64,000 bases of DNA, from the NCBI GenBank assembly GCA_030407085.1, contig CM059584.1:145070001-145134000 (forward strand). Reading direction: 5' to 3'. The stretch's first letter is position 1. Each line of letters starts with the position of its first letter. The position numbers were made by a program, and so were the translations under genes. The DNA comes from Trichopria drosophilae. Taxonomy: Eukaryota; Arthropoda; Insecta; Hymenoptera; Diapriidae. Below are positions 1 through 10,149 of the stretch, in pieces. The notes under the pieces are model-generated. The model saw only the letters and a list, made by a program, of their open reading frames with translations, did not search any database and was not told the origin of the DNA.

Positions 1-2690
1 CAGTCCTGTTTCATAGAACTGGAAAATGTAAAAATAGTACCATTGAGGACGTTTTGGGAGTGAATTTATATTTCATTACCCGTGAATCATAAATAAAAGG
101 TTTTATTTTATCGATTCCTATACAAAATTATAAATTGGAGATTTTTGTTCGTTATTAGTTTTCTTTTAGAATCCAACATTTTCTTCTCAACATGGGAGAA
201 CTTATAAGGAGCGACGAAGACAAAGGATATTTTTACTTTTTGAAAATTATTTCATGGTTGCGTGCTTATAAGCATATACTTCCTCATTGACGATGTGCAG
301 TTATGCAAATGTCAAATCTTTGAGCATCTTGAAGGAAATGCGTGGTGCTGAATGTTTGATATCTATATAACGGTTTTTTTATTCAATCCGGTTATCTCTT
401 CTTTCCCGTTATAAAATATGAACGCACATACCTAAGTCTGATCGTGTTACAATAAGATCATAATTTATTGACATTATAATATAAATAGAGAACCTCCTAA
501 CATACATTTTAACAATTACAAATAACCGCATACCATCTTTTTTTACAAGATAATTATGACATAGATTCGATATTACAACAACAAAAATATTGCAATAAAT
601 TAAGCACATTTCTTATATATTTAGATTAATTAACCTTAATTGAAATAATAATTTTCATAAATATTTTTGAAACAAAATGTTTTCTTATTACAAGAAATTT
701 TTACAATAGTAAAATATTACAATAGTAACATAACAGTTTTATGCAGCATAAGGGCTCAAAGAGGATGTTTATTTTTACTCTATTTACTTCTGAAATGTTT
801 ATATAAATAAGTCATGATTTTTTATATGAATTTTAATAAATTAATTTTAAAATTAATTTTGTAAATACACTTAGCAAATTAGGTACATCGCATCACTGAT
901 ATCATCAAAAAATTGAGTTTGATATGCTACGTGATACATACAGTCTTATCATCTTGGTTCAGATTATTCTGATTGTTGATTAAAATAAAATGTTTTTATC
1001 ATTCCAGTAATTAAACGATTTTTTAAATTGCACGTAAATGTTGGCACTTATTACATGATTAAGAAATACTTTTAATGCCATTCTTATGATAATTATTCGA
1101 GAGTTTAATATAACATTAATTCTAAATTCATTAAAGAAGTTTATAAATAATAACTACCTGGAAATCAACGAATGGTAAACCAAAGAAGGCTGTGAAGAGA
1201 ATCAGTTTATCTTATATAACTTTTAATTGTCATATAACGATAGATACTGGATAGTAACTAGACAGTTCTTACAACTCTTGGTTTGATTTTTAAGACTATC
1301 CCGTTAATATCCCGAATCTATTTAGTAAAACTATGTTGTTCTATATCTATTTAAAGGGTGATAAATCGGTACAGAGTTTGTATAGAATTTTAGTTAGGCT
1401 TGTTGCCACCAGAAGCTGCCGCGACCCTAGGATTTCTATTTCTCGCCACCATTGTCTCCGTTACAGAAGTGGATTATGGTTAGGTCATAAGACAGCCACT
1501 CTCTAACTATATTGATATTGTATAGACTATTTGCCTGAATGCAATTTTTTGCTTTAATGAATTCATACATATACGAGATAGTTTCTGAACAGTCAAACAG
1601 TAAGTAGTTCTCTTATACAGATTATCTAGAACGCGCCATTGCAACTATCTAGTACAACTACAGAGAATCGTTAAAGTGCCACGATTATGTTCATCCTTAT
1701 TCACAAAAATACATCAAATTAATCAAAGATTATTCAGTACAATTCGAACAATTAAAAAAAATAGATTTTTGCTCTAATTTCTTTGCACTAACTGCAGATC
1801 AATTTAATTGGAACTTGCGCCTTATATCTGTATTTAGATGCGTAATTGCATTGAATTCAATTAGGGAATTACTCGTGTAATCGACTTTTTACATCCTTCT
1901 GAGGGTGAATTTGGTCATGAACGAAATCCGTATGTAACGTAATGTGCATTTAATGCAACGTGACCGTAGGAAGAATAACCTTCGCGTATGCACTTCTCGT
2001 CCTCGACCTTGGTGCACATGCACATGTGCGTAAGGAATAATACGTTGCTCATTGTGTCTAACATTTCTCAATTCGAATCGAACAATACCAGAGTATCGCT
2101 ATTAATCAGTTATTTCCGGTGATTCCCTTCCAGGCGTGTATTGGATGAAATATTTTGAGAGTATGTCTGTATATTGAATTATGTTCTTTTTTGAAAGTGA
2201 AAATGACGTCATAATTATGTAATGGCCACTTGTATGGAAATGAAGAATTTTATGCTATTCCTCAGCTATATTTGTCACTTAACTGAGAATTTGTCACCTC
2301 TTTCGGTATTCGAAAATTTTATATTTTTCTGGTAAAAACTACTATACCTTTTGAAATATTTGCTAAGCTAATGCACTTAAAAAGGTTCTTAGTACATTTG
2401 ACTACTTTTTAATTACTCAGCGTAGTCCAATAAATCTGCAACTGCATTTAATTAGTTGCAGTAACTATCCTAGAGTAATCCAAATAGGTATTTATTCTAT
2501 TTCATCGACCCCAGAAATATATGAAAACCCACTTTCGTCGTCAGTTCTTGTTAAAGAAACCGTTTCTCTAATTTGAGTCGCCATTTTGGCTCTGCCATGT
2601 TGAAATTTGCTATTTTGACTTCAGATTAGGATTCAGGTACGATCAAAAAATTAGGTTATTTTAATTTCTATACAAAATATTTTTTGTTTA
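1..2690. other. AT-rich non-coding stretch, no gene seen
   Basis: I find no exon-like open frame, RNA gene or ordered repeat here. The few open frames are below about 70 codons, have AT-driven composition and match no family I know. A perfect CRE-type octamer TGACGTCA lies near 2204, but alone it is weak evidence of regulation. The stretch is best read as intergenic or intronic DNA of a gene outside the window. Confidence 0.6.
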
Positions 2691-2693
2691 TTT

Positions 2694-3178
2694 GTTAAAT
2701 TGGTGTCACGACTAAATAAGTTTGCAAAAATGACTTTGCAATAATAACCTCCGAAAAATAACTTTAAAAAAATAACTTTAACAAAAATAACTTCAAATAT
2801 TTCTAAATGCGTATATAATAGAACATTGTTCGAACAATGTTCATTACATTCTTAATCACTATTCTTCAATTATTGAAGCAATATCGATTTTAATTTAATA
2901 TTCGTTAGTAATTAGTTAGGTTAGGTTAGGTTAGGCCAGGTTAGGTTAGTTTAGGTTAGGTTAGGTGAGGTTAGGTTAGGTTAAGTTAAGTTAGGTTAGG
3001 AGACATATTTCGAAAAATACTTTTTTGTAATTTTTGTTAATGCGTGTACAGACGCGTTGAGATATGTATAATTCGCAAATGTTGTGTTGAGTTGAAGAGA
3101 TATTCGAAGTTATTATTATTAAAGTTATTTTTGTAAAGTTAATTTGGCAAAGTTATTTAGTCATGTAGCCGTTAAATT
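2694..3178. mobile_element. Foldback DNA transposon (non-autonomous) with 8-bp target duplication
   Basis: The octamer GTTAAATT occurs at 2694-2701 and again at 3171-3178 as a direct repeat. Between them the ends are inverted copies: the left begins GGTGTCACGACTAAATAA and the complement of the right begins GGCTACATGACTAAATAA. The similarity continues inward for about 100 bp as imperfect copies of an AATAACTTT-type word. The element is about 469 bp and has no coding capacity. A perfect 22-bp palindrome sits at 2821-2842, and the centre carries a TTAGG run. The 8-bp duplication fits hAT-like, Merlin-like or P-like cut-and-paste families, but the terminal bases do not let me choose. The inverted ends and the duplication are seen; the transposon class is inferred. 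Confidence 0.75.
2914..3000 (+). repeat. Interstitial TTAGG (insect telomere-type) repeat
   Basis: About 85 bases are nearly continuous TTAGG units with a few substitutions (such as TTAAG, GCCAGG, TTAGT). TTAGG is the canonical telomere repeat of many insects. Here it lies inside a foldback DNA element, not at a chromosome end, so it is interstitial. Confidence 0.85.
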
Positions 3179-3266
3179 AGATCATTCGACTTAGAGTAAT
3201 CGTACAGTAATTCCGACCGACCGGTGATAAAACCAGGGTTCAAATCCCGGCACATCAATTTTTTTA
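3171..3266 (+). repeat. tRNA-derived SINE-like sequence, copy 1
   Basis: A good pol III B-box/T-arm is present at about 3232-3250: GGTTCAAATCC with a 7-nt loop between near-complementary stems. It is followed by CGGCACATCAA and a T run (3259-3265) that could act as a pol III stop. Upstream, ATTCGACTTAGAGTAATCG resembles the anticodon-arm region of a tRNA. The spacing is too long for a functional cloverleaf. A second copy on the opposite strand near 46.7 kb shares the CGGT(A/G)AT, B-box and CCGGC(G/A)C(G/A)TCAA blocks, so this is a repeat family and not a lone tRNA pseudogene. The foldback element just upstream duplicated 8 bp of its 5' part. Confidence 0.55.
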
Positions 3267-3269
3267 CTC

Positions 3270-5560
3270 AAAAATAATAAAAAATTTAAAAAAGTACAAA
3301 GTCAAAATAAAAGAATTGGAACAAGTACTTACCCAGTATAATGAAGATACAATATAATTTATTAATATTAAAATTCGGTCAATCTTACAAATAATTTTTT
3401 TCGGTGTACCTAAATTGAAAATTGAAGTTATTCTCTCGTATAAAATTTTCCGGATTCCGCCAATAGGTATTTTAATAAAAACAAAAGTAATGACTTGCAT
3501 AATAATATGCAAAAAGGCGCCTTTTATGGTTATCCGTAAAATGTGACTATATATATTATCTGCAAATTAGCCACATATGAATGACCCGGTTTCCATGTAC
3601 GGCGTTGCGTAGTTGAATTATCGCCGTTTCAGCGATGATGTCATTTCGGCAGTTTACGGATATGACCAGGATGGCAATGGCTTCAGTTTTTTTTCACGTC
3701 TATTCTAAGAAATTTGGACCATTTGCAAGAATTATAAAACAAACACGCATTTCGTTAATTTTTTGTCGAAAGACGATTATGTTACTCGAATAATGTTCAA
3801 GGCCTATTGATGAATTAATATCGGAAATTTTAACAGTGATGTTACTTCATTCCACAACTTGTATATGACATACTTGTCCACGTGGATATTACCTACTTCA
3901 AAACATTTGTTAATTACATACATTAATGTATTATTCTGTAATTATTACGTTACTATACATGTCATATTTCCTGTATACTAAAACGGTTCATTTTGCATAC
4001 GTGAAAATACACATGGCAGTCAAAATGTATGTCACACGAAATTACTCCGTCGTTGTGTTATTGCTAATACGTTAATCGTTTATTTCGCGGATATTTGCTG
4101 CGATAATTAAGGTAACTCTGAAATGGCGATGTGCAATGTAAATCGTAATTGAATGATATATAAGTTCGAAGAAAACACGAGTCTACAAAAGTAAGATTGG
4201 GTCGAATGTTCGTTCATGATAATTTTCAATGATCACTTGCAGATAATTGGTTAATATTAAATATCAAAGAACATTACATTAAATTTGTTGGGAAACATTT
4301 CTTGGAGCGACAATTGAATCACTCTGGTTAACACAGTCTTTTTAGTTTTGAAATATTTGTTGTAAAAACAGAATGGCGAATTTTATTTTAGAAAGAACGA
4401 AAAAATTGAATTGTTGAATACATTTTTCCAGACTCTAGAAGAAAGGAAAACATTTTGTTTTTAGTTCTAATTATAGTCAAAACATCGAAAACAGTACACG
4501 TTTTTATGGACCAAATTTTGTACATAATTCTTATATAAATTGTCATTGACGGCAAGTATTCTATTAAATGAAATACCCCTATAATTTCTAATTACATTTA
4601 ACAGATTCAATTTGGCGGTTGACAACATGGAAAAACATTTCTCACGTTATCTTCATTACAAAATCTTTATTTTATCTCGTTTTTCACATTTCTTATTCAG
4701 TTGAATTCACATTTACTGACCAATTTTCGAAATTTATAAATAGTATTTTTCGATTTCGTAGCAAGACTCGAAACGAGTTAAAAGTTCTGTAAAGTTAGGC
4801 GTTCATGGATTGATTCATGGATGTTCATGGATGATATAATTTGTATAAAGAAAAATTGTTCGCAGAAATTATAATAAAACGTTCTTTATTGTTAGTTAAT
4901 TTTTTTAAATGTTTTACATAATATTATAACGAGCATAAATCGAGATTAAAATTCAAGGTGAATATTTAGCTTTGTTACTAAATTAGAAGAATTTGAAATT
5001 AATGAATCCACAATGTTTTGATCACGGACATGTGGCGAATGATAAAACGGATAATGGTCATTGTTCATCGAAAAATTCTAAGAACTCTCATGTATTGAGC
5101 AAGAAATCAAAAAATAAATGGAAGAATAATAAATCAGCGACCTGCTGAAGTATTTGTAACAAAAGAATTTAAATATCTCAGGCTAAAACACAAGTTACAT
5201 CAAATTCAACATCAGTTATCAATTTGTTATTAATTAATTCGTTTAAATTAAAATATTATGATTGGAATAAATATAAATAATAAATGGTTTTTACTTTAAA
5301 TTAATGTATGAAATTGGTTGAGAAAAAAAATGTTTTCAATCTTCATATAAAAGATAACAATTTGGAGACAAACGAATTCTAATTTTAGTATAAATAGTCA
5401 AGTTATGAACTTATAACATAGACTTATGTCAAATTTTTGTTTTTCTCAGGTTAATTGTTTGTGAAAAACGGGCCAATAATTAAAATATTAACATTTTTTT
5501 AACAAATTCTAATAACATAGAATTGCAAGGGTCTACACAGTATAGTTATGCTTGTACAAA
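3270..5560. other. AT-rich non-coding stretch, nothing recognised
   Basis: No coding exon, RNA gene or long repeat is supported here. A short local repetition of TTCATGGAT occurs at about 4801-4833. The open frame at 3264-3512 on the minus strand starts in low-complexity sequence and resembles no protein family. Confidence 0.5.
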
Positions 5561-5689
5561 ATTCCAAAATCTATCGGAAATATAAAAAAAGAACGGAAAC
5601 CAAAAAAAGTGGTTACAAATTTGAGCTCCATTTTTACATAAACTTATTCGTTGTTTCAATATGGCAGCATGAATAGCAAAACCATCGAA

Positions 5690-6390
5690 AATTATTTAGC
5701 CGCTATCCAATCACGTCACACTTGTTCTTCTACTGTCTTGCACTATGACCGATCTAAAATTCAAAATGGCGGCCTCAATACCAAGTCATTTTAGTGACCA
5801 TTTTACTTTTCTGTGCGTACGGTTCGTTACACCATTTTTATTGATAACACCGACAGACAAAAAATGTTTTGGTAGAGAAAATACACTAGTATATTTCTAT
5901 GTATTCCCCCTCCCGCAATCCGAATTAGAAGTCAGAATAGTCAAATTGGCTCTAATTTTTTAGACACCTTTAACAACTGCTCGGAAACTTTTAAAATAAA
6001 AGTAATTGCAGGCAGAGAAGGAAGAAAACGATTTTACTTCTGTATTTTGTCCAGTGGAATCAGAAATCGGAATAACTACGCTGGCTCAGATTTTTAAGAA
6101 AAACTCAAAAAAACTGCTCAAAATCACCGATTAAAGGCAACAAAGGAAAAGTTTTTTACCAAGATACTACGACAGTGTATTTTCATGTTCTTTTGCCGCT
6201 GAATTCGAATCCGACGTCAATTTTGTCAGATTGGCTCATTTTTTTGGAAAAAATTATAAAAATAGCTTAAATACATGGAATAAGGGTTAAAAAGTAAACA
6301 TCTTTTGCAGAGATACTACGATAGGATTTTTTGATGTATTTTTTTCTGTTCAATTAATTCGGAACTGGCTTTGCCTGTTTGTGTAATCGG
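5690..6390. repeat. Degenerate tandem repeat, unit about 150-190 bp
   Basis: Successive segments repeat the same order of words: a TACTACGA..GTATTTTCATGT-like block, then a block around GAATCCGA/GAATCAGAAATCGG/GAATTCGAATCCGACGTC, then AGATTGGCTC(A/T)(A/G)ATTTTT, then a run of AAACT/AAAAATT. At least four decayed units are visible, with the clearest boundaries near 5880, 6030, 6160 and 6310. The 72-codon open frame at 5745-5963 lies in this repeat and is not a gene. Related ATGGCGG..ATTCAA wording recurs in the elements at 14.0-14.9 and 56.8-57.5 kb. Confidence 0.55.
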
Positions 6391-6467
6391 TATAAGGTAT
6401 TTTTTATTTAAGATTAAATCACCCTGTATCGAATCTCATCAGTGAATTGCCTAATTGTTGTTTTAAG

Positions 6468-6744
6468 TTAAAGCCAACAACTCTGTCGTGGACAGTAAGA
6501 AAATTCGTATGTACATACGACCTTTTTAAGGAACACTCTCAATAAAAGTAGTGTATTTTAATAAGTAAACTATACTTTTTAAATATTTAAAAGCAAATAT
6601 TTTGTATTGTCTTATTCTTAAATAGTTTTATGAAAAAAAAATAAAAGTTGAAGTAATGTTCATAAAAAATAGAACAACTTTTATAAGCCGTAAAAATTTG
6701 TTGAAAATGCAGATACGACTTTTCTTACCATCCACGGCAGTTAA
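6468..6744. mobile_element. Short inverted-repeat element (MITE-like)
   Basis: Two 34-base arms are inverted copies: 6483-6516 (beginning CTGTCGTGGACAGTAAGAAA) and 6707-6740, whose complement begins CTGCCGTGGATGGTAAGAAA. TTAA flanks the right arm directly (6741-6744) and also occurs 11 bases left of the left arm (6468-6471), suggesting a TTAA target with a small insertion on one side. There is no coding capacity. The arms are seen; the TTAA assignment is inferred. Confidence 0.6.
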
Positions 6745-6749
6745 ATACT

Positions 6750-7490
6750 GTATTTGTTATTCTAGCAAGCCTATAACTTGAATGATATATAATCTCCAAG
6801 TCGTTAAATATAATTCTACGCCTATGTACGACTGGTAGAATTTTAAAATTCCAATCATTAAAAAACAATAGATGCTTAATTTATCTACAAAACGGTGAAA
6901 TGACCTTCCTACAATTTTTTTATTGAAAGTGTCGTTCTTTTTTCAACATTCTTAAACTGAGCTATCTGCTATAAGTTGTAATTATTAGAAACTAAGAGCT
7001 AAAAAATAACAAAATTTGGAAATATATAATCAGAACTTTGAAATTCCATTTAAACTTTGCACAAGAATCCAAATAAGAGGGTTTGTTTGAAGAAACATCT
7101 AGTTACTAAACTAAATTTGGCTGTTGTTGACACAACCGAACTGGATGGTTTGTTGCCTAAACGAATAAGTTACTGGTAAAATATTATTAAATTCGTACGA
7201 AAAGTATATATATTCTCCCAACCAAACGCGTTTTGCTATTTGAAGAATCCTGTGCGAAATTTATTAAGGCAGCCCAAAAAATGTAATAGGACCTACCCAA
7301 ACTCCATTAAGGCGTTCCTGATTAGGTTCCTCCAAATCTACCCTGATCAGGACGTGACCAGGCGAAAATAAAGCATAAATTATAAAGAGACTTCCTTATT
7401 TCTGGTTCGTTGATAATTATTCCCTCAGAAATTTTAGAATCGATCACCTGTTAACGATACCTGGGCTCATTAACCTCTAAATTTGGTGTA
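6750..7490. other. Non-coding stretch, nothing recognised
   Basis: AT-rich sequence without exon-like frames. Around 7260-7380 the composition rises slightly, leading into the possible retroelement relic that follows. Confidence 0.4.
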
Positions 7491-7492
7491 GT

Positions 7493-8300
7493 TTGTTTTG
7501 CCGCCTACTAAGCATTATCACATTTCTACTTTGTATATTACACTACTTGATAGAACGTAAACCAGAATCTGGCCACGATGTGTCAGAGTTTGTTCAAAAA
7601 CTCGTCTTGATAAAGAGACAAGATACGATTTGCTTTTGCGGCTTCTTGATCAATAAGTTTCATCGAAATCAAAATAATGATTTTTCTCCTGCTAACAATA
7701 TTATATTGTGCTGGAAAAAATTACGAAATTCGTATACTGTCCGGCATCCGAACCAGTCCATTCTCCGTCGAAAGGCGTTTTCTTTCATTACGTGTTCAAA
7801 TTATCCCCTTACAATTTGTCAACACACCTTACAAGGAATCGAAATTTTAAATTGGTTTCTTAATCATCCAATATTAAATAAGGAAGGCACCTTCATAAAA
7901 AGCAGTATACTGCTCATCAAACGCAACGTCCGTGAATATTGGCCCAAATTGCCAAAATACGACATTCGGTTACGATTCGTCTTCTGCGTTGTTAAAAAAT
8001 GTCGGGAGATCGAAACATGGGTCTGAGGGATGATGCAAAAGGCGTATTTCGGTGTTCTCGAAACGATTCCATATGCCGTCGTATTGAGTCATCGGGGGCT
8101 CTTGAAGGTCTCGATTCTTGACAGATTCCCGGCTCGGCGCCCGTATATATTTGACACAGATGCCGGTGCTTCAAGTGCAGCAACGTGATTCAGAAAAGTC
8201 CGTTTTCGGTGCCACCGAAGGGCGACTGGAATAAGTGCCCGATGGAAAAATGGGGTCGGTACAATTTTTTTAGGGGCTGCCATACGAGCAGCGGACTTTC
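7493..8300 (+). pseudogene. Possible decayed retrotransposon pol fragment
   Basis: A frame is open from 7493 to a TGA at 8024, and the same frame continues beyond it to another TGA at about 8187. Near 7920-8010 it reads IKRNVREYWPKL..DIR..FV..C..K, which resembles the YWP..R.DV..YV..C..C pattern of an integrase zinc-binding region. Near 8130-8175 it reads RPYIFDTDAGASS, which resembles the FILDTDAS motif at the start of Gypsy-type RNase H. These motifs are in the wrong order for one intact Gypsy pol, no LTRs are seen, and the frame begins with TTG. I read it as rearranged or coincidental relic sequence, not a working gene. Local GC is higher than in the flanks, which fits an old coding insert. 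Confidence 0.25.
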
Positions 8301-8429
8301 GATATTGGCGACTATTCCATCTCGTAATTTAGAAAAAACGATATACATGCTTAAATATTAAAGAAAATAATTAATCTGAGTGACGTCAATTTTAATTTAT
8401 TAAATATTTTAGTTTTCTGATAAAGTTTT

Positions 8430-8960
8430 GTTCTTCTAAGCAAACTGATCTGGTTGGACCCAGTTTGGTTGGATCTAGTTCGGTCAACTAAACGAGTAGT
8501 TGAAAGAAACACATTGGTTTTACAACCGAATAGTCCGGTTACAAGTACCAAACCAGTTTAATTATCAGAATCAAATATTTCGGTTGTAGTAATCAAACGG
8601 TTTGGTTTGGACCATGATGTTTGGAAGTAAAATCAATCAAGTATATTAATTCGGGGAATCAAGCATACTATTTCATACAAAAGTGAAACTTGATTTTGGT
8701 TTTCTGATAAGTATTATTTTTTCTAACCAAACCGGTTTAGTTCGATCTAGTATGGTCAACTATATAAGGAGTTGAAATAAACGCATTGGTTTAGTTGCAA
8801 GTAACAAACGAATTTAATTTTCCGAACCAAATAATTCGATTTAAGTACCAAACCACTTTGGTTATTAGAACCAAATAGTTGGGTTACAAGTACCAAACCA
8901 GTTTTAGTATCAAAACCAAATAGTTTGGTTGTAATAACGGTTTCATTTGGATAATGAAGA
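8430..8960. repeat. Degenerate tandem repeat built on an AACCAAACCGGTTT-type word
   Basis: A unit of roughly 55-60 bp recurs with heavy divergence, around GGTTACAAGTACCAAACCAG, then TTT(A)ATTATCAGAACCAAAT and AGTTTGGTT. Clear copies lie at about 8530-8590, 8780-8835, 8840-8885 and 8885-8940. The word is partly self-complementary (ACCAAAC versus GTTTGGT). No coding function is suggested; the 66-codon minus frame at 8351-8551 is a by-product. Confidence 0.6.
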
Positions 8961-9015
8961 TCGGAAATACTGGATGCCGTTTGGTTCGAATTCTGGGCAC
9001 AACAATTATTTCGAG

Positions 9016-9390
9016 GAGTTTACAGTGAACGTGGAACCAATCAAGTATATTAATTTGCGGAATAAATCATAATATTCGATACAAAATTAAAACAATGAAC
9101 ATCCAACTGTTTAATTTCAAAGAACATCATACATCGTAAATAAATATGCAGCTTACTTCAGGGTATTTAAAAAATGGACATTGAACAAGTATTCTTGGAG
9201 TTTACAGTGAGTTTACAGCGAACGTGGAACTAATCAAATATAGTAATTTGCGGAATCAATCATAATATTTGATACAAAATTAAAACAATGAACATCCAAC
9301 TGTTTAATTTCAAAGAACATCATACATCATAAATAAATATGCAGCTTACTTCAGGGTATTTAAAAAATGGACATTGAACAGGTATCTGCA
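9016..9390 (+). repeat. Tandem duplication, period 193 bp
   Basis: The segment from GAGTTTACAGTGAACGTGG (9016) is repeated from GAGTTTACAGCGAACGTGG (9209). The offset remains 193 bases at a second anchor, AACATCCAAC (9098 and 9291). The two copies are nearly identical, so the duplication is recent. A more diverged relative of the first 60 bases occurs at about 8623-8690. Confidence 0.85.
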
Positions 9391-9899
9391 TTATTTCTCT
9401 TTTCAAGTATTAAGGAGGATCTATTTTGTACTTTCTTCTGCCGGCATCAGGGACTCAGTCACGCATTCAAGAACATATAGAATGAAAGAAAGGGCAAGAG
9501 AAACTTGTTTGAGGACCGACACAAGATATAGTAGAAACGGATGGATCTTTCGTAGGTTCTGCCTTTACGTGACTGGATAGTAAATGCTGAATGAATTTTT
9601 TTTACCTTTTTCCCTAAAATCTTCCATCACCATCGAATCTCTCTGGAAAAATATTGACTTTTCGTTGGTGACATAATTCTTGGAGCCCTTTTCGTTACGT
9701 CAGTTCTCTATGTGTAGAATTACACGTATATAAATTATATATAATTATTACATGCGAAAATATTATAATTAAACAGAACATTACTTCGATCCGGGCAGTA
9801 GGTCTGGACGAAGTATTGAATTCGGTCAGTTCCCGGCAAAAAATTATCCTATAGCTTTTCATCAAATGTCGATGTTTCAGACCAAAAAAGCGGCGGAAA

Positions 9900-9915
9900 G
9901 GGGGGGGGGGGGGGG
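9900..9915 (+). repeat. Homopolymer of 16 G
   Basis: Sixteen consecutive G in otherwise AT-rich DNA. Such a run can form a G-quadruplex on this strand and is also a place where assembly length may be wrong. Confidence 0.9.
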
Positions 9916-9959
9916 AAACTACTTCGTCACTGAAACGGCTGAAAGGATATTTTTTTAAT

Positions 9960-10145
9960 ACGACGTAAGTTGACCTAAAATTTCATTGGTCGATTTCAGT
10001 AAATTCATCTAAATCAACGGTCGATTTTTGAAAAAAAAGACTGAATATTGACCAACAATTTAGTGATTGGTTAAGTATAGGTCATGTTGACTTTAATTCG
10101 ACCGAATATTGACCGATTTCGGTTGATATTACTCTTAATCGACTT
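9960..10145. repeat. Cluster of short GACCGA-type repeats
   Basis: Short words GGTCGATTT(C/T), GACCGAATATTGACC and GACCGATTTCGGTTGATATT recur in direct and inverted order. This block leads directly into the long GTAATATTAC field. Confidence 0.4.
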
Positions 10146-10149
10146 AAAA

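Noticed and set aside
2914..3000. Chromosome end or telomere
   Set aside because: The TTAGG run is short, mutated and embedded between element arms with unique sequence on both sides.
3209..3258. Functional tRNA gene
   Set aside because: The B box and T arm are good, but no acceptor stem closes, the spacing is too long, and a sister copy shows it is a repeat family.
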